Of a stretch of 64,000 nucleotides of DNA, positions 34,332 to 41,247 are shown piece by piece. A program made the position numbers and the translations under genes. Within the stretch, counting starts at the first letter, position 1; each line of letters starts with the position of its first letter. The DNA comes from Streptomyces sp. AP-93 (lineage in GTDB: Bacteria > Actinomycetota > Actinomycetes > Streptomycetales > Streptomycetaceae): the NCBI RefSeq assembly GCF_022808175.1, contig NZ_JALGBX010000002.1, positions 248,001 to 312,000 of the forward strand, read 5' to 3'. Under the pieces are notes generated by a model. That model made no database searches. It was not told the origin of the DNA and saw only the letters and a program-made list of their open reading frames with translations.

Positions 34332-34745
34332 CTACGAGGCGTTGCGCGTGTGGTAGCGGTAGAAGGCCGCGGCGCCGACGCCCGCGCCGACGAGCAGGCC
34401 CAGGCCCGAGCTCTTCAGGATGGATTCGCCGGCCAGGCTGTACAGGTAGCCGAAGGAGATGCCCGCGAAGATCCCGTACGCCGCCGCGTGCGGCTCCTGC
34501 GCCAGCCGCGGGCCGATCCGGGCCAGGGCCACCAGGCAGGCGGCGAAGATCGCGCCGCACAGGATCCCGTAGAAGACGTTGCCCGCGTCGACGGGCCCCA
34601 TCTGACGCTTCATGAAGGCGGCGTAGACGCCGTAGACCAGTCCCATGAGCAGCGGTCGCGCGAGGGCCGACCTGCTCGTGTGGGCCGCCGTACCGGACGC
34701 CGGCTGCCGGTGCCCCCGGGGGGCGGTGGGTGCCGCATGTGCCAT
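34332..34745 (-). CDS. small integral membrane protein
   Basis: A 137-residue protein with a polar 35-residue start. Four Gly/Ala-rich transmembrane segments follow: LLMGLVYGVYAAFM, GNVFYGILCGAIFAACLVALA, AAAYGIFAGISFGYLYSLAG, GLGLLVGAGVGAAAFY. ATG 34745 follows GAGGAG. It is third in a leftward row with RidA and Rrf2 (gap 70 bp). Family not recognised with certainty. Confidence 0.7.
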   Translation of the reverse strand: MAHAAPTAPRGHRQPASGTAAHTSRSALARPLLMGLVYGVYAAFMKRQMGPVDAGNVFYGILCGAIFAACLVALARIGPRLAQEPHAAAYGIFAGISFGYLYSLAGESILKSSGLGLLVGAGVGAAAFYRYHTRNAS

Positions 34746-34815
34746 GACGGGCTCCTCTCTCCATCCTCCAGGGCACACCCGCAACCCGGGACCGGCAACC
34801 GGAGCAGTCGGGCGG

Positions 34816-35223
34816 CTACGCGCCGGGGGCCGCCCGCACCGCCACGGCGTCGATCTCGAAGAGCATGTCCGGCAGGGCCAGCGCGGCCACGCCGATCAGC
34901 GTCTGGGCGGGCAGTTCGGTGCCCCAGGCGGCGTGCAGGTGCTTCAGCAGCACCTGCAGCTTCTCCTGGTCGTGCCCGACGACGTACGTCCCGATGCGGA
35001 CCACGTTGCCGAGGCCCAGGCCCACGGCCTCCAGGGCGGTGCGCAGGTTGGCGAAGGCCTGCCCGACCTGGGCGTCGAACGCGTCGGAGACGACGTGGCC
35101 GGCCGGGTCGGAGCCGTACTGGCCGGCTATGAAGACCTGCTCTCCGGGCGCGGAGACGATGTGGCTGTAGCCGTAGCCGGTGGGGTCGTGGAGTTCTGCC
35201 GGGTTGGTGATGCTGCGCGTCAT
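34816..35223 (-). CDS. RidA family protein (YjgF/YER057c/UK114)
   Basis: A 135-residue single-domain RidA homologue: SHIVSAPGEQVFIAGQYGSD, QVGQAFANLRTALEAVGLGLGNVVRIGTYVV, ending TLIGVAALALPDMLFEIDAVAV. RidA proteins deaminate reactive 2-aminoacrylate-type imines. In the canonical clade an Arg in the R(C/A)x(V/I) region is required; here the matching segment reads TLIGVAALA without Arg, so this member probably belongs to a Rid subfamily with another role. It lies 40 bp after the Rrf2 gene and is likely co-transcribed. Confidence 0.88.
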   Translation of the reverse strand: MTRSITNPAELHDPTGYGYSHIVSAPGEQVFIAGQYGSDPAGHVVSDAFDAQVGQAFANLRTALEAVGLGLGNVVRIGTYVVGHDQEKLQVLLKHLHAAWGTELPAQTLIGVAALALPDMLFEIDAVAVRAAPGA

Positions 35224-35263
35224 TCCAAGCTCCTGGGTCAGTTGTCCGAAGGGTGGGGACGGC

Positions 35264-35743
35264 CTAGCGGGCGGCGGCGAGCCAGGCGCGGAGCCGCTCG
35301 GGGGCTTCGGGGGCCTGCCGTTCGGCCTGCTGCCGGATCTCGTCGAGGTTCTGGGCGGCCAGTGCGCGGCGCCAGGCCAGTTCGGCCCGGCCCATCGCGT
35401 GGGCGATGGCGCAGTCGGCCGCGGGCGGTTCATCGCCGCCGCCGGGTCCCTGCTGCCGGATCTCCGCACACCGGAAGGCCTCGTCCGGCCCTTCGACGGC
35501 GGCGACCACGTCCATGAGCGAGATGGAGTCGAGCGGGCGGGCGAGGCGGAAGCCGCCCCGCGGGCCGGGCGTGGAGGTGACGATGCCCGCCCGGGCCAGG
35601 GCCTGGAGCTGCTTGTTGAGGTACGCGGCGGGCAGCTCGTGCCAGGCCGCCAGCCGGGCTGCCGAGACCGCCCGGCCGTCACCGCTCCAGGCCAGGTTGA
35701 GGCAGCTGTGCAGGGCCCATTCGACGCCCTCACTCATCTTCAT
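35264..35743 (-). CDS. Rrf2 family regulator
   Basis: A 159-residue Rrf2-type winged-helix regulator: EGVEWALHSCLNLAW, VSAARLAAWHELPAAYLNKQLQALARAGIV, GPRGGFRLARPLDSISLMDVV. Of the three cysteines that bind Fe-S in NsrR/IscR-like members, only two are present in the C-terminal part (FRCAEIRQQ and ADCAIA), so cofactor binding is doubtful. ATG 35743 lies only seven bases from a good -10 element, implying a leaderless mRNA. It probably regulates its own operon with RidA. Confidence 0.9.
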   Translation of the reverse strand: MKMSEGVEWALHSCLNLAWSGDGRAVSAARLAAWHELPAAYLNKQLQALARAGIVTSTPGPRGGFRLARPLDSISLMDVVAAVEGPDEAFRCAEIRQQGPGGGDEPPAADCAIAHAMGRAELAWRRALAAQNLDEIRQQAERQAPEAPERLRAWLAAAR

Positions 35744-35745
35744 AA

Positions 35746-35779
35746 CCTGGATATTAGATGTCCAGATTAGATTGGGCAA
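35746..35779 (-). promoter_or_regulatory. leaderless promoter with 13-bp direct repeats
   Basis: On the minus strand TTGCCC (35779-35774), a 17-bp spacer and TAATAT (35756-35751) form a sigma-70-type promoter whose expected start coincides with the Rrf2 ATG. ATCTAAT occurs twice with 13-bp spacing inside it (35766-35772 and 35753-35759), a likely autoregulatory site. Confidence 0.65.
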
Positions 35780-35872
35780 GAGAGACACGCCCGGCCCGCA
35801 CGGCCCGGCGCGCACCACCCGGCCGCAGCAACCCGGCTCGCGCCGTGCGCCCGGCCCCCTTTCCCTGGTGAC

Positions 35873-36703
35873 GTGCGGACCTTCCTCTCGGCGGTACTCA
35901 TCGCGCTCGTGGCCCTGCTGGTGCCCGCGAGCGCCGTCGCGTACTGGGCCGATCGCGAGCTCGGCAGCGCCGACCGCTACACCGCGGCCATGTCCCCGCT
36001 CGCCTCGGATCCCGCCGTGCAGAACCTCGTCGTCACCCAGGCCGGCCGGGCCCTCTCCGGACAGATCGACGCCGGCCCCTTCCAGGGCGGGGTCGACGCC
36101 CTGCTCGGCGAGGCCCTGCGCTCCTTCGTCGGCACCCCGGCCTACCAAACCGCCTGGGACGCCGCGAACCGCGCCGCCCACGGCGCCTTCTTCCACGCAC
36201 TCACCACCGGCGACGGCAACGCCGTGACCATCGACCTCGCACCCGTGATCGCCCGGGTGAAGGCCGATCTCGTCGACAACGGGGTGCCGTTCGCCGACCG
36301 CATCCCCGAGACCCACGTCTCGGTGAAGGTCATGGAGTACGACAACCTCGGCGCGCTCCGGAAGGGCTTCCGCATGCTGCAGATCGCCGGGGTCTGGCTC
36401 CCCGTGCTCACCCTGGTGCTGGCCGCGACGGCCATCGCCGTCGCCGTCCGGCGCCGCCGGGCCGTGATGGCCACCGGGCTGGGACTGGCCATCGGGGCCG
36501 TCCTGCTGTGGGCGGCCGTCGTCCTGTGCCGCCGCCTCACCCTGGACGACCTGCCGGCCGACATCGACCGGGCGGCCGCCGAAGCGGTGTACGACGCGCT
36601 CACCGCGTTCCTGCGGACCACCGCCTGGGTGGTGCTGGCCGCCGGACTGGCCGCCGCGCTGGCCGCCTGGGTGACGGGCCGACTGCGCCGCGGCACCCCA
36701 TAA
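35873..36703 (+). CDS. integral membrane protein, unknown
   Basis: A 276-residue protein from GTG 35873. It has an N-terminal signal-anchor (FLSAVLIALVALLVPASAVAYW), an extracytoplasmic domain of about 150 residues (DRYTAAMSPLASDPAVQNLV, then RIPETHVSVKVMEYDNLGAL) and three C-terminal helices. Similar proteins are common in streptomycetes, but I know of no function. It is divergent from the Rrf2 gene. Confidence 0.75.
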   Translation: MRTFLSAVLIALVALLVPASAVAYWADRELGSADRYTAAMSPLASDPAVQNLVVTQAGRALSGQIDAGPFQGGVDALLGEALRSFVGTPAYQTAWDAANRAAHGAFFHALTTGDGNAVTIDLAPVIARVKADLVDNGVPFADRIPETHVSVKVMEYDNLGALRKGFRMLQIAGVWLPVLTLVLAATAIAVAVRRRRAVMATGLGLAIGAVLLWAAVVLCRRLTLDDLPADIDRAAAEAVYDALTAFLRTTAWVVLAAGLAAALAAWVTGRLRRGTP

Positions 36704-36796
36704 GCTCTGAACGGGCGGATTGGCACGCAAATCCGTAGAAGAATCCATAGAGCAACACAGAAGAACCGATTCACGAGCGGCGGCACGGAAGCGGGA

Positions 36797-38842
36797 ATGA
36801 GCACCGAACGCACCGAAGACATACCGGCCGGGCGAGCCGGGCGGACAGCACGGGCCGGGCAGAGCGCCGGACGGTTCGGTCCACTGGCCCCGCCCGCCTG
36901 GCTACTGAAAGGGCTGCGGCCGAGTTCCGCGCCGATCCCCTGGGCCGCCGCGCTGCGCGCGGCCATTGCCATGGCCCTGCCGCTGGCCGTCGGCTTCGCC
37001 GTCGACGAGCCCGAGTACGGCGCGCTCGTCTCGATGGGCGCCCTGTCCGGGGTCATCGGCGACACCGCGGACGCCTACCGGATGCGGATCCTGAACATCG
37101 CCGTGCCCCAGCTCTTCGGGGCCGTGGGCGTCGCGCTGGGCACCCTGGTCTTCGGGCACGGCTGGGTCGCGGTCGGCGTCCTCACCCTGATCGCCCTGGT
37201 CTCCGGGATGATCTCCTCCATCGGCACGGTCGCCTCCGTCTCCGGACTGCTGCTCCTGCTGAACGCCGTCGTCGGCGCCGGCCTGCCGATGCCCAGTCCC
37301 TGGTGGACGGCCCCCCTGCTGCTGAGCGCCGGCGGGCTGTTCGTCCTGCTGCTGACCCTGCTGGGCTGGCCGCTGCGCGGCCGGCTGCCGGAGCGGGCCG
37401 CCGTAGCCGCCGCCTACCGGGCCCTGGCCGACACCCTGGAGGCCGCGGGCGGACCGGGCCCCGAATACGAAGCGCGCCGCCAGCAGGTCACCCAGTCCCT
37501 GAACCACGCCTACGACCTGGTGCTGGGCCGCCGGACCCGGGTGCACGGCCACAGTCCCTCGCTCGTGCGGATGCTGGCCCAGCTGAACGTGCTGATCCCG
37601 CTCGTCGAGGCCGCGCCCGCCGCGCACCTGCGCCGCAGACCCCTCTCCCCGGCGATCCCGGCGGCCGTACGGGACCTGGCGACGGCCGTCGAGGAGGGCC
37701 GCACGGACATTCCCGTACTGGACCTGCCCGCGCCCGACGGCCAGTCGGAGCGGGCCATCGACGCGGCCCTGCGGCACGCCGCGACGATCGTGCCGCTGGC
37801 CGAGCCGGACATGCCAGACGTCGACGACCGCCTCGGCCGGCCCGCCGCGCTGCGGGTCCGGGCCCGCCGGGTGGTGCGCGACATGATGTTCTCCGAGGCC
37901 TCCTGGCGGTACGGGCTGCGGCTCGCGCTGTGCATCGGGCTGGCGCAGTCCCTCGTCTCGGTGGTGGAGATCGAGCGCTCCTACTGGGTCGCCCTCACCG
38001 TCACCTTCGTCCTCAAGCCCGACTTCGGCTCGGTGTTCTCCCGGGCCGTGCTGCGCGCGCTGGGCACCGCGGGCGGGCTCGTCGTCGCGGCCGCGGTGCT
38101 CTCGGAGGTGCCGCGGGGGTGGTGGGACGTGCCCGTCATGGTGGTCCTGGCAGCCCTCATCCCCGTCTTCTCGGTCAAGGGCTACGCCTTCCAGACCGCG
38201 GCGATCACCCCGGTCATCCTGCTCCTCTCCGACCTGCTCAACCACCAGGGCTTCGACCTGGTCCGGCCGCGGCTGCTCGACAGCCTGATCGGCTGCGCCA
38301 TCACCCTGATCGCCGGGTACATGCTCTGGCCCGAGAGCTGGCACACCCGGATCGGCGACCGGCTCGCCGACACGGTGGACGACGCCGCCCGGTACGTGGA
38401 GCGCGCGTTCGGCTCCAACCCCGACACCGATGCGGGCCAACGGGCGGCCCGCACCGCCCGGCTGCAGGCCCGCCGCCGCATCTACCGGGACCTGTCCGGC
38501 GTACGCAGCGAGTTCCAGCGGGCGCTGACCGAGCCGCCGCCGACCGGGGAACGGGCCGCCGCGTGGTGGCCGCTGGTGGTCGCCGTCGAGCGGATCGTCG
38601 ACGCGACGACGGCCGCCCGCGTCCGCGTCAACCACGGCGCGCAGCGCCCCGGCTCCCGGGAGGTCGAGGCGATCGCCGAAGACCTCCGAGCCCTGGCCCA
38701 CGGCGTCCGCCGAGTCGACACCCCCACCCTGCTCCGCCCCACCCCACCCCCCGAGGTAGACGAATCCTCCGTCCTCTCCCCGGTCCGCCAGGAACTGGCA
38801 GCAGCCAGAGCCATCGCGGACCCCACCGGCGGCTCCCGGTAA
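36797..38842 (+). CDS. FUSC-family membrane transporter
   Basis: A 681-residue protein with two sets of about five to six transmembrane helices (about 50-195 and 375-505) separated by a cytosolic helical domain, plus a C-terminal helical tail. Both membrane halves show the FUSC/aromatic-acid-exporter look (ALRAAIAMALPLAVGFAVD and RYGLRLALCIGLAQSLVSVVEIERSYWVALTV). The family includes exporters of aromatic acids and drugs. The substrate is unknown. It follows the 35873 gene by 93 bp in the same direction. Confidence 0.88.
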   Translation: MSTERTEDIPAGRAGRTARAGQSAGRFGPLAPPAWLLKGLRPSSAPIPWAAALRAAIAMALPLAVGFAVDEPEYGALVSMGALSGVIGDTADAYRMRILNIAVPQLFGAVGVALGTLVFGHGWVAVGVLTLIALVSGMISSIGTVASVSGLLLLLNAVVGAGLPMPSPWWTAPLLLSAGGLFVLLLTLLGWPLRGRLPERAAVAAAYRALADTLEAAGGPGPEYEARRQQVTQSLNHAYDLVLGRRTRVHGHSPSLVRMLAQLNVLIPLVEAAPAAHLRRRPLSPAIPAAVRDLATAVEEGRTDIPVLDLPAPDGQSERAIDAALRHAATIVPLAEPDMPDVDDRLGRPAALRVRARRVVRDMMFSEASWRYGLRLALCIGLAQSLVSVVEIERSYWVALTVTFVLKPDFGSVFSRAVLRALGTAGGLVVAAAVLSEVPRGWWDVPVMVVLAALIPVFSVKGYAFQTAAITPVILLLSDLLNHQGFDLVRPRLLDSLIGCAITLIAGYMLWPESWHTRIGDRLADTVDDAARYVERAFGSNPDTDAGQRAARTARLQARRRIYRDLSGVRSEFQRALTEPPPTGERAAAWWPLVVAVERIVDATTAARVRVNHGAQRPGSREVEAIAEDLRALAHGVRRVDTPTLLRPTPPPEVDESSVLSPVRQELAAARAIADPTGGSR

Positions 38843-38846
38843 ACCG

Positions 38847-38905
38847 AATCCAGCCCCGCCGGCGTTTGAGGCGCGGGGGTCCGGGGGCTGGCCCCCGGCA
38901 ACGGC
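38847..38905. repeat. Streptomyces dispersed intergenic repeat, copy 1
   Basis: A roughly 58-bp element with core ccagccccgccggcgtttga, then ggcgcggggg and an inner inverted repeat ccgggggctggcccccgg. The same sequence recurs at 38951 and 39041; from experience it is a very common intergenic element in streptomycete genomes. A truncated copy lies at 38932-38945. Confidence 0.85.
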
Positions 38906-38950
38906 GCCGCACGGCACCACCCGCCCCGCCCAAATCCAGCCCCGCGTGAT

Positions 38951-39009
38951 AGATCCAGCCCCGCCGGCGTTTGAGGCGCGGGGGCCCGGGGGCGGAGCCC
39001 CTGGCAAGC
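38951..39009. repeat. Streptomyces dispersed intergenic repeat, copy 2
   Basis: Same element as copy 1, same orientation, with cccgggggcggagcccctgg as inner hairpin. The 324-bp gap between the FUSC and lipoprotein genes contains little besides these copies. Confidence 0.85.
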
Positions 39010-39040
39010 AGCGCCGCGCGCACCCACCGGGCCGGACCCA

Positions 39041-39099
39041 AACCCAGCCCCGCCGGCGTTTGAGGCGCGGGGGTCCGGGGGCGGAGCCCCTGGCAGCGG
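39041..39099. repeat. Streptomyces dispersed intergenic repeat, copy 3
   Basis: Third copy, same orientation, 90 bp from copy 2. It is very close to copies 1 and 2 in its first 40 bases, so the array arose by recent duplication or repeated insertion. Confidence 0.85.
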
Positions 39100-39166
39100 C
39101 GGCGCCGCGTCCCCCCAATGGCCCCGCCCCCGGGCCCACCCCGCCCTCACGAGGGAGCATCGGGAC

Positions 39167-39904
39167 ATGAGCCTCCGCCGGCGCAGCCGGGCGATCCTCC
39201 TCACGGCCGCCACGGCCACCCTGGCGGCCACCACGGGCTGCGCCGACGTGGAGGGCCTCCAGAGCGACGGCGACCTCGGCACGGCCCACGCCCCCCGCAC
39301 CCTGTGGAAGAACATCCGCCCCGACCCCCCGGCCCCCGGCCAGCAGCCCGGCACGGCCACCGCCGTGCCGGGTCTCGCCAAGGTCCCCGACCTGTCCATG
39401 CGGGGCGTGAACGCCGTGGACGTCGTACGGGCCGACATCACCGCCGCCACCACCGCGGACGCCGGCACCGGCCGGCTCGTCGACCCCCGGGCGATCCAGC
39501 GCATCGCGCTCTGCACACAGGCTGTGGACGGCGGCCCCGACTGTCCCGTCCGGCCCGCGGTCCTGGCCGATGTGACGGGCAACGGCACGGACGAGCTGAT
39601 CACCGCCCTCGACATCGACGGCCGGGTCAGCGAGCTGCGCGTCTACACCGTCCAGGACGACGGGACGATCGCCCGCATCCTGTCCCGGCGCGGCGTCCTG
39701 GAGGGCGTGGAGGTCGCCGCCGAGCACCTGGCGGTCCGCGAGCCGACCTCGAACCCGAAGAAGGTCTCCATCTCCGACTACGTGTGGGACCCGGAGGCCG
39801 GGATCATGAACCTCGACCAGCTCACCCTCGACGAGTGCCCCAACCAGGGCGACGCCTCCCCCTGCCCCGCCCCGACCCCGGGCACGGGCTCCGGCACGGG
39901 CTGA
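39167..39904 (+). CDS. lipoprotein upstream of an orphan sensor kinase
   Basis: A 245-residue lipoprotein with lipobox LAATTGC (Cys25). The mature domain has ALCTQAVDGGPDCPV with two cysteines and a VLADVTGNGTDELITALDIDGR segment resembling an FG-GAP/calcium-loop beta repeat. It starts after GAGGGAG and is followed 15 bp later by the sensor kinase gene. It may modulate that kinase outside the membrane, much as lipoprotein CseA does for CseC, but this is analogy only. Confidence 0.85.
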   Translation: MSLRRRSRAILLTAATATLAATTGCADVEGLQSDGDLGTAHAPRTLWKNIRPDPPAPGQQPGTATAVPGLAKVPDLSMRGVNAVDVVRADITAATTADAGTGRLVDPRAIQRIALCTQAVDGGPDCPVRPAVLADVTGNGTDELITALDIDGRVSELRVYTVQDDGTIARILSRRGVLEGVEVAAEHLAVREPTSNPKKVSISDYVWDPEAGIMNLDQLTLDECPNQGDASPCPAPTPGTGSGTG

Positions 39905-39919
39905 GGAGGCGCGATCCCG

Positions 39920-41176
39920 ATGCTCCGGACGAGCAGCCTGCGCTGGAAGATCGCCATGACCACCACGGCGGTGTGCTGCGCCGTCGCGGCAGCGCTCGGC
40001 ATCCTCGTGCACAACGTGGTCGCCCGCCAGCTCGTCGGCGAGGTCCGCAAGGACGTGGACCGCGAGCTGGACTACGCCCTGAGCCAGTACGAGTACGGCA
40101 CCGCGCACGGCGACGGGAACAGCGCCCTCGACCCTCCGGGCCTCCCGGCCCCGCTGCGCGAGCTGGTCGCGCGCGGACTGACGGGCAGCATGACCGGCAC
40201 CCAGGACGGCAAACCCGTGATGTGGGCGGCCGGACCCGCCGACGGCAAGCCCCTCGCCGTCTGGGTCCCCTACGAGAGCACCCGCACGCGGCTCCGGGAG
40301 ACCGACGCCGCCATCCTGCTCTCCGCCCTCCTCGCCGCCGGAGTGGTGGCCCTCGCCGGTCTCTTCCTCGCGGGCCGCATCAGCCGCCGGCTCGCCACCA
40401 CGGCCGCAGTGGCCCGGCGGATCAGCGCCGGGGACCTCGACGCACGCGTCGGCTTCCCGGCCGGCGGGGACGGGCCGCGGCCGCGCTCCCGCGACGAGGT
40501 CCGGGACGTGGCACAGGCCCTCGACTCGATGGCGGCCTCGCTCCAGGCCCGGCTGGAGGCGGAGAAGCGGTTCACGGCGGACGTCGCGCACGAGCTGCGC
40601 ACCCCGCTCACCGGATCCCTGGCCGCGGCCGCGCTGCTCCCCGAGGGCCGGCCCAAGGAGATGATCAACGACCGCCTCAAGGCTCTGCACCTGCTCACCG
40701 AGGACCTGCTGGAGATCTCCCGGCTGGACTCGGGCGTCGAACGCGCCGACCTGGCCCGGGTGGAGCTCGGCCGCGCCGTGGAGCGGGCGGCGGCGAGCAC
40801 CAGGCTGCCCGTCGCGGTACGGATCGAGCGGGACGCGGTGGTGCTCACCGACCGGCGCCGGCTGGACCGGATCCTGGCCAACCTGCTGGTCAACGCCCAC
40901 AAGCACGGGCAGCCGCCGATCGAAGTGACCGTCACCGGCCCGCTGGTGACCGTACGGGACCACGGGCCCGGCTATCCCGCCGAACTGATCGCGCAGGGCC
41001 CGCGGCGCTTCCGCACCGGAGATCCGGGACGCGGACGGGGCCACGGGCTCGGCCTGACCATCGCCGCCGGACAGGCGGAGGTCCTGGAGATCGAGCTGCG
41101 CTTCTCCAACGCCCCCGACGGGGGCGCGGTGACCACGCTCCTGCTGCCGGTCGGGCGCCTGCCGGAAGGAAGTTGA
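39920..41176 (+). CDS. HisKA-type sensor histidine kinase, no adjacent regulator
   Basis: A 418-residue kinase with helix 1 (about 12-30), an extracytoplasmic segment of about 100 residues, helix 2 (about 130-152), HAMP (ISRRLATTAAVARRISAGDLDARV), phospho-acceptor box FTADVAHELRTPLTGS (His about 224) and HATPase_c with NLLVNAHKHG, VRDHGPGYP and GRGHGLGLTIA. No response regulator gene lies within reach on either side. It may act on a distant regulator. A parS-bearing 44-bp palindrome follows its stop immediately. Confidence 0.9.
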   Translation: MLRTSSLRWKIAMTTTAVCCAVAAALGILVHNVVARQLVGEVRKDVDRELDYALSQYEYGTAHGDGNSALDPPGLPAPLRELVARGLTGSMTGTQDGKPVMWAAGPADGKPLAVWVPYESTRTRLRETDAAILLSALLAAGVVALAGLFLAGRISRRLATTAAVARRISAGDLDARVGFPAGGDGPRPRSRDEVRDVAQALDSMAASLQARLEAEKRFTADVAHELRTPLTGSLAAAALLPEGRPKEMINDRLKALHLLTEDLLEISRLDSGVERADLARVELGRAVERAAASTRLPVAVRIERDAVVLTDRRRLDRILANLLVNAHKHGQPPIEVTVTGPLVTVRDHGPGYPAELIAQGPRRFRTGDPGRGRGHGLGLTIAAGQAEVLEIELRFSNAPDGGAVTTLLLPVGRLPEGS

Positions 41177-41220
41177 GCGGGGGCGGTGGATGTTTCACGT
41201 GAAACATCCACCGCCCCCGC
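41177..41220. other. 44-bp perfect palindrome with parS at its centre
   Basis: The central TGTTTCACGTGAAACA (41191-41206) is a parS site. It is flanked by gcgggggcggtgga (41177-41190) and its exact inverse (41207-41220), giving 22-bp perfect arms with no spacer. It lies between the convergent kinase and phoX-like genes (stops at 41176 and 41248). It can act as ParB site, bidirectional terminator, or both. Confidence 0.93.
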
Positions 41221-41247
41221 GCAGGTCAACTCACCTCGGCTCAGACG

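Noticed and set aside
36902..41044. 1380-codon open frame on the minus strand across the FUSC, lipoprotein and kinase genes
   Set aside because: It is antisense to three genes with clear domains, has no domain itself and is an artefact of high GC at third positions.
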